Positions 61,095 to 64,000 of a DNA stretch of 64,000 bases are shown here, in pieces. The notes under the pieces were generated by a model. That model was not told where the DNA came from. It saw nothing but the letters and a program-made list of their open reading frames with translations, and made no database searches. A program made the translations under genes and the position numbers. Position 1 is the stretch's first letter; the number at the start of each line of letters is the position of its first letter. The stretch comes from Haloferax sp. Q22 (GTDB lineage Archaea; Halobacteriota; Halobacteria; Halobacteriales; Haloferacaceae): positions 248,001 to 312,000 of the forward strand of contig NZ_LOEP01000016.1 in NCBI RefSeq assembly GCF_001482285.1, given 5' to 3'.

Positions 61095-61334
61095 TCACGA
61101 CTCGACGAGTCGCTGTTTCTCCCGGCGGCGGAGCTGTTTTATCTCGTACTCGCGCGACATCGCGGCCGATTTCGAGTCGAACTCCTCGACGTGGACGAGT
61201 TCGACCGGCGTCCGGCCGCGAGTGTACTTCGCGCCCTCGCCGGCGTCGTGTTCCGCGACGCGTCGCTCCACGTCGGTCGTGTACCCGGTATACAGCGAGC
61301 CGTCGCTACACTCGATGACGTAGACGAAGTGCAC
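61095..61334 (-). CDS. GIY-YIG nuclease-family protein (single domain, UPF0213-like)
   Basis: The protein has 79 residues, the size of the YhbQ/UPF0213 group. YVIECSDGSLYTGYTTDVER contains the GIY..YIG-like pair (YVI...YTG), Arg is in RRVAEH, and the Glu follows in SREYEIKQL. DNA nicking activity is reported for related proteins (YhbQ); the cellular role is unclear. It stands alone between the mutase and the small zinc gene. Confidence 0.92.
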   Translation of the reverse strand: MHFVYVIECSDGSLYTGYTTDVERRVAEHDAGEGAKYTRGRTPVELVHVEEFDSKSAAMSREYEIKQLRRREKQRLVES

Positions 61335-61428
61335 GAGAGAATGGTTCTGGGGCGCGGGTATGAACCCTACGCCCGACCTCGCGCACGAGGAGTTGGCTTC
61401 GCGTGGTGGTCTTTTGTCGCTTCAGTGG

Positions 61429-61578
61429 TCATGCGGTGCGGGCACGCTGTCGAGCGACCTCCGCGATACCCGCGTTCGCCGAGCAGTTGGGACAGGCGAG
61501 AACCTGACCGTCCTTGTCGGCGAACACGCGTGCGAAGCGCTCGGAGACGTGTGACCCGCAGTGGTCACAGACTGGCAT
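61429..61578 (-). CDS. 49-residue zinc-finger protein (DUF7563-like)
   Basis: The start is the ATG at 61578; an upstream in-frame start would add 18 residues of no family look. Two CxxC knuckles: VCDHCGSHVSERFARVF and LACPNCSANAGIAEVA. SHVSERFARVFADKDGQVLA is familiar from haloarchaeal DUF7563 proteins (recalled). These short zinc proteins are abundant and mostly unstudied. Confidence 0.8.
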   Translation of the reverse strand: MPVCDHCGSHVSERFARVFADKDGQVLACPNCSANAGIAEVARQRARTA

Positions 61579-61701
61579 TGTTGCGGTCCGGCAGCCACCA
61601 AGCCGGTGTGTGATACACAGTACCCCACTCATATGAGGGCATCGCGCGTGTGCGTACGCACGCGAAATCGCGCACGACCACGAGGTGCAGATAACGCCCG
61701 G

Positions 61702-62463
61702 TCAGGCGTCGTCGTCGCGGGCGTCGGCGACCGCGCGGGCGATGAGTCCGGCCTGCGCGCCGGCGATGTAGCCGGCGTCCACGTTCACCGCGGAGAGGAC
61801 GGTACACGACTGAAGCATCCCGAGGACGGCCGCCTCGCCGTCGCCGCCGTGGCCGTACCCCGTCGAGACGGGCAGCCCGATGACCGGCGTGTCGATGAGT
61901 CCAGCGACGACGGTCGGGAGCGCCCCCTCGCGGCCGGCGGCGACGACGACCACGTCGGCCTCGCGGAGCGTGTCGAGGTTGTCGAGCACGCGACCGAGGT
62001 GGGCGACGCCAACGTCCTCGATTCGCTCGACGCTCACCCCCATCTCGCGGAGGACGGCGGCCGCCTCGCCAGCGGCCTCGGCGTCGGAGGTGCCGCCGGT
62101 GGCGATGGCGACAGTCGCGTCGAGGTCGGGGCGCTCGAAGTCCGGCGCGGCCGCGACGATGGTCTTCGCCCGGGCGTCGCGATCGATGTCGGCGTCCGGA
62201 AGGGCGTCGGCGACGGCCTCCGCGTGCGCGGTGTCGGCCCGAGTGACGAGCGCTCGACCGCTCGTTTCGACCGCCGCAACGGCCAGCGTCGCCGTCTCGT
62301 CGGGCGTCTTCCCCTCCGCGAGAATCGCTTCGGGAACGCCGCGCCGCGTCTCTCTGGCGGCGTCGAACCGGCCCGCGTCGGTCGTCGCGTACCCGGAGAG
62401 TCGTACCTCCGCCTCGGCGGGCGAGAGCGAACCGTCCGCGACCGCCTCCAAGATGTCGCGCAT
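61702..62463 (-). CDS. larB: LarB, pyridinium-3,5-bisthiocarboxylate (Ni-pincer) cofactor pathway carboxylase
   Basis: The protein has 253 residues. An N-terminal helical part (LEAVADGSLSPAEAEVRLSG, then GVPEAILAEGKTPDETA) is followed by a PurE-like domain (TVAIATGGTSDAEAAGEAAA, DVVVVAAGREGALPTVVAGL, TPVIGLPVSTGYGHGGDGEA). LarB carboxylates nicotinic acid adenine dinucleotide and hydrolyses it, the first step to the NPN cofactor of lactate racemase LarA and its relatives. larC, larE and larA are not in this window. The L-lactate dehydrogenase 16 kb away makes a link to lactate use plausible but not shown. Confidence 0.92.
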   Translation of the reverse strand: MRDILEAVADGSLSPAEAEVRLSGYATTDAGRFDAARETRRGVPEAILAEGKTPDETATLAVAAVETSGRALVTRADTAHAEAVADALPDADIDRDARAKTIVAAAPDFERPDLDATVAIATGGTSDAEAAGEAAAVLREMGVSVERIEDVGVAHLGRVLDNLDTLREADVVVVAAGREGALPTVVAGLIDTPVIGLPVSTGYGHGGDGEAAVLGMLQSCTVLSAVNVDAGYIAGAQAGLIARAVADARDDDA

Positions 62464-62617
62464 ATGGCCGCACGTTGGGCCGAGGCGTACTCATACCCGT
62501 CGTTCCGCCCTCTCGGGGATAAAGCATATATAAGTGGAGATTGTTCCCGGTAAATCCGTCCTCATAGAAGCGCCATAACCCCCAAATCCGGCGGTATTAA
62601 CGTCCAATATAGGAAAG

Positions 62618-62626
62618 TTTATTAAA
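62618..62626 (+). promoter_or_regulatory. TATA box of the DUF1931 gene
   Basis: TTTATTAAA, preceded by GGAAAG, lies 24-32 nt before the ATG at 62650, a strong leaderless-type promoter. The bases between 62464 and 62617 are A/T-rich with no gene. Confidence 0.65.
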
Positions 62627-62649
62627 GGAGAATTGGTAGGACATCCTGT

Positions 62650-62817
62650 ATGGCAGACCTCATTGTCAAGGCAGCCGTCAAGGAAGCGCTCAAGGACAAG
62701 AACGTGGCCTCGGACTTCTACGACGCTCTCGACGAGGAAGTCAAGGAGCTTCTCGAAGACGCTGCTCGCCGCGCTGAGCAGAACGACCGTAAGACGGTCC
62801 AGCCCCGCGACCTGTAA
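62650..62817 (+). CDS. 55-residue histone-fold protein, DUF1931-like
   Basis: The protein has 55 residues, starting MADLIVKAAVKEALKDKNVA. The second half (DEEVKELLEDAARRAEQNDR then KTVQPRDL) reads like helix 2 and the loop/helix 3 start of an archaeal histone or NF-Y-type fold, which normally needs about 65-70 residues. It lacks most of helix 1 of the histone tail. The very strong promoter-like box and the codon choice suggest high expression. DNA binding is likely but not proven; the family occurs in many archaea. Confidence 0.85.
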   Translation: MADLIVKAAVKEALKDKNVASDFYDALDEEVKELLEDAARRAEQNDRKTVQPRDL

Positions 62818-62982
62818 ACTCGGTCTTTAGACCTCTCGTTCTTTTATCGCCGGCCGGTGAGCGCCGGTTGTGTCCCGCGAAGTGAGTCGACTCGCCCCGT
62901 GAGCCGAGGCCGTCGAGGGCGTCCGTTCGAGCGCCGGACCACTCTGTCTGCCAGATTCGGTTCGAGCGCCGGACCAACCGAG

Positions 62983-63675
62983 TCAGAATTCGGCCACGTC
63001 GACGCCGTCGTCGGTGCCGACGTAGACCGCGTCCGCGAGGCCGACGAAGATACCGTGTTCGACCGCGCCGGGGAGCGATGTGAGGTCGGCCGCGAGCGAT
63101 TCGGGGTTCGGAATCGCGCCGAACTCGCAGTCGAGGACGAGGTTCCCGTTGTCGGTGACGACGGGACCGTCCTTGCGCTCGGCGCGGCGGAGCGTCGCCT
63201 CGCCGCCGAGGTCAGCGACGCCCGCGGCGACGGTCGTCCGCGCCGACGGGAGCACCTCGATGGGGACGGGTTGCGAGAGCGTTTCTGCGGTCTTCGACGG
63301 GTCGGCGACGACGAGGAACCGTTCGGCGAAGGCGTCGACCACTTTCTCGCGGGCGTGGGCCGCGCCGCCGCCCTTGACGAGCGCGCCGTCGGTCGTCGCC
63401 ACCTGGTCTGCCCCGTCGATGGCGAGGTCGATGGCGTCCACTTCGTCGAGGTCGGCGATGGGGATGTCGCACTCGCGGGCGAGTTCGCGGGACGCGAAGG
63501 AGGTCGGGACGCCCCGAACGTCGAGGCCGTCGGCGACGAGGTCGCCGATGGCGCGGATGGCGAAGGCGGTGGTGCTGCCGGTGCCGAGGCCGACGACGGT
63601 TCCGTCTTCGACCGCTTCGACCGCCGCCTCCGCGGCGCGGCGCTTCTGCGCGTCGGTTCCGCCGGTAGTCTTCAT
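62983..63675 (-). CDS. rpiA: Ribose-5-phosphate isomerase A
   Basis: The protein has 230 residues. Motifs: VGLGTGSTTAFAIRAIGD (phosphate loop), DLAIDGADQV (catalytic Asp), VKGGGAAHAREKVV (Lys-Gly-Gly-Gly-Ala) and FLVVADPSK. It turns ribulose 5-phosphate to ribose 5-phosphate. With prs in the same window it leads to PRPP. Length is normal for archaeal RpiA. It converges with the DUF1931 gene, with 165 gene-free bases between. Confidence 0.95.
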   Translation of the reverse strand: MKTTGGTDAQKRRAAEAAVEAVEDGTVVGLGTGSTTAFAIRAIGDLVADGLDVRGVPTSFASRELARECDIPIADLDEVDAIDLAIDGADQVATTDGALVKGGGAAHAREKVVDAFAERFLVVADPSKTAETLSQPVPIEVLPSARTTVAAGVADLGGEATLRRAERKDGPVVTDNGNLVLDCEFGAIPNPESLAADLTSLPGAVEHGIFVGLADAVYVGTDDGVDVAEF

Positions 63676-63725
63676 GGCTCAGCCGACTCGGCCGGCGAGT
63701 AAAAATGGTCCCGAAAGCGGCGGCG

Positions 63726-64000
63726 TCAGAGGCGGTCTAAGACCGCGTCCGCGTCGTAGGCGAGCGAGATGGCGCGGGTGCGGCCGCGTCCCTCGATTTC
63801 GGTGTATCGGGCCTCGATGACGCCCAGTTGGTCCAGTTTGTTCACGAGCTCGGAGTAGCGCGTGTAGCCGAGGCCGGTCTCCTCGTTGAACGCGTCGTAC
63901 ACCGCGCCGGCGCGCTCGCCGTCGTACTCGGCGACGACCCGGACGAGTTCGCGCTCGGGGTCCGAAAGCCCCTGCAAACACCGCGAGAGGTGGACGTACT
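63726..64000 (-). CDS. Orc1/Cdc6-type replication initiator, C-terminal part (5' end outside window)
   Basis: The frame runs off the right edge, leaving about 91 C-terminal residues that form the winged-helix DNA-binding domain of archaeal Orc1/Cdc6: YVHLSRCLQGLSDPERELVR, GAVYDAFNEETGLGYTRYSE, LVNKLDQLGVIEARYTEIEG, then the RGRTRAISLAYDAD wing. The AAA+ ATPase part lies outside. The block order suggests an orthologue of H. volcanii orc2 (HVO_0194; by memory). An origin may lie close by to the right, but none is inside this window. Confidence 0.85.
   Translation of the reverse strand, partial: YVHLSRCLQGLSDPERELVRVVAEYDGERAGAVYDAFNEETGLGYTRYSELVNKLDQLGVIEARYTEIEGRGRTRAISLAYDADAVLDRL

Noticed and set aside
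62464-62649. A/T-rich gap considered as a replication origin near the Orc gene
   Set aside because: No ORB-like long inverted repeats are seen, and the A/T richness is explained by the promoter of the histone-fold gene.

Overview
The window is a piece of a haloarchaeal main chromosome, most likely Haloferax or a close relative. The coding sequence is GC-rich with strong GC3 bias. The proteins are very acidic (Asp/Glu-rich, few Lys), and many genes have ATG or GTG starts 25-35 nt behind a TATA-like box, as expected for leaderless archaeal transcripts. Gene content and order also fit: a 66-residue SAMP2-type ubiquitin-like protein, RfcA, an archaeal AlaS, MCM, BioY-ATPase-T, a haloarchaeal beta-propeller protein, GlnA beside Lrp, and an Orc1/Cdc6-type protein at the right edge. 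From memory this resembles the HVO_0194 to ~HVO_0250 block of H. volcanii read backwards. It is ordinary core chromosome rather than a genomic island; I see no insertion sequence, CRISPR array or rRNA.

Layout. 1-6.6 kb: C-terminal part of a Ski2-type helicase, an SLC13/TrkA-C permease, tRNA-Pro(UGG), a scarred stretch with a tRNA-end-like remnant and a truncated CoxB-like fusion gene, a membrane-fused spermidine synthase-like protein and a solo Cas4-like nuclease. 6.7-17.4 kb: Sua5/YrdC, a redoxin-glutaredoxin pair, a CorC/HlyC transporter-like protein, a phosphate (PiT) operon, a membrane-tethered HTH protein, a phosphoesterase, a CDF transporter, a frameshifted small gene, threonine aldolase, an M29 aminopeptidase and a 50-residue zinc ribbon. 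17.4-30.2 kb: lrp/glnA, a methyltransferase, PAP2 and BrkB membrane proteins, Trm1, a SWIM protein, the beta-propeller protein, PRPP synthetase, a UDG-family protein, a HIT protein, a membrane protein and a pseudo-ParA.

30.2-40.2 kb is the least understood part. It holds a TFB gene with two hairpins in front of its promoter, a divergent HTH protein, and a minus-strand run of a MinD-like ATPase, three or four uncharacterised haloarchaeal proteins and a Tat lipoprotein, followed by mcm with an intein in the Walker A motif. 40.3-42.4 kb is the biotin ECF transporter with a BirA-like operator wrapped around its TATA box. 42.4-49.7 kb is an electron-transfer and beta-oxidation neighbourhood: an EtfD-like Fe-S membrane protein, L-lactate dehydrogenase, a ferritin-like protein, a VOC protein, ferredoxin, a PGF-CTERM surface protein and a glutaryl-CoA-type dehydrogenase.

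49.8-64 kb holds a glutamine amidotransferase, an alpha/beta hydrolase without its nucleophile, alaS, TspO, a GAF-GAF-PAS histidine kinase, rfcA, samp2, GNAT, an HTH protein, a phosphohexomutase, GIY-YIG, a 49-residue zinc protein, larB, a 55-residue histone-fold protein, rpiA and the C-terminus of an Orc1/Cdc6-type initiator. Replication genes (mcm, rfcA, Orc) are spread through the block. The best candidates for new biology are the MinD-like operon next to mcm, the tfb/HTH divergent promoter, the biotin operator and the XRE-carrying MCM intein.
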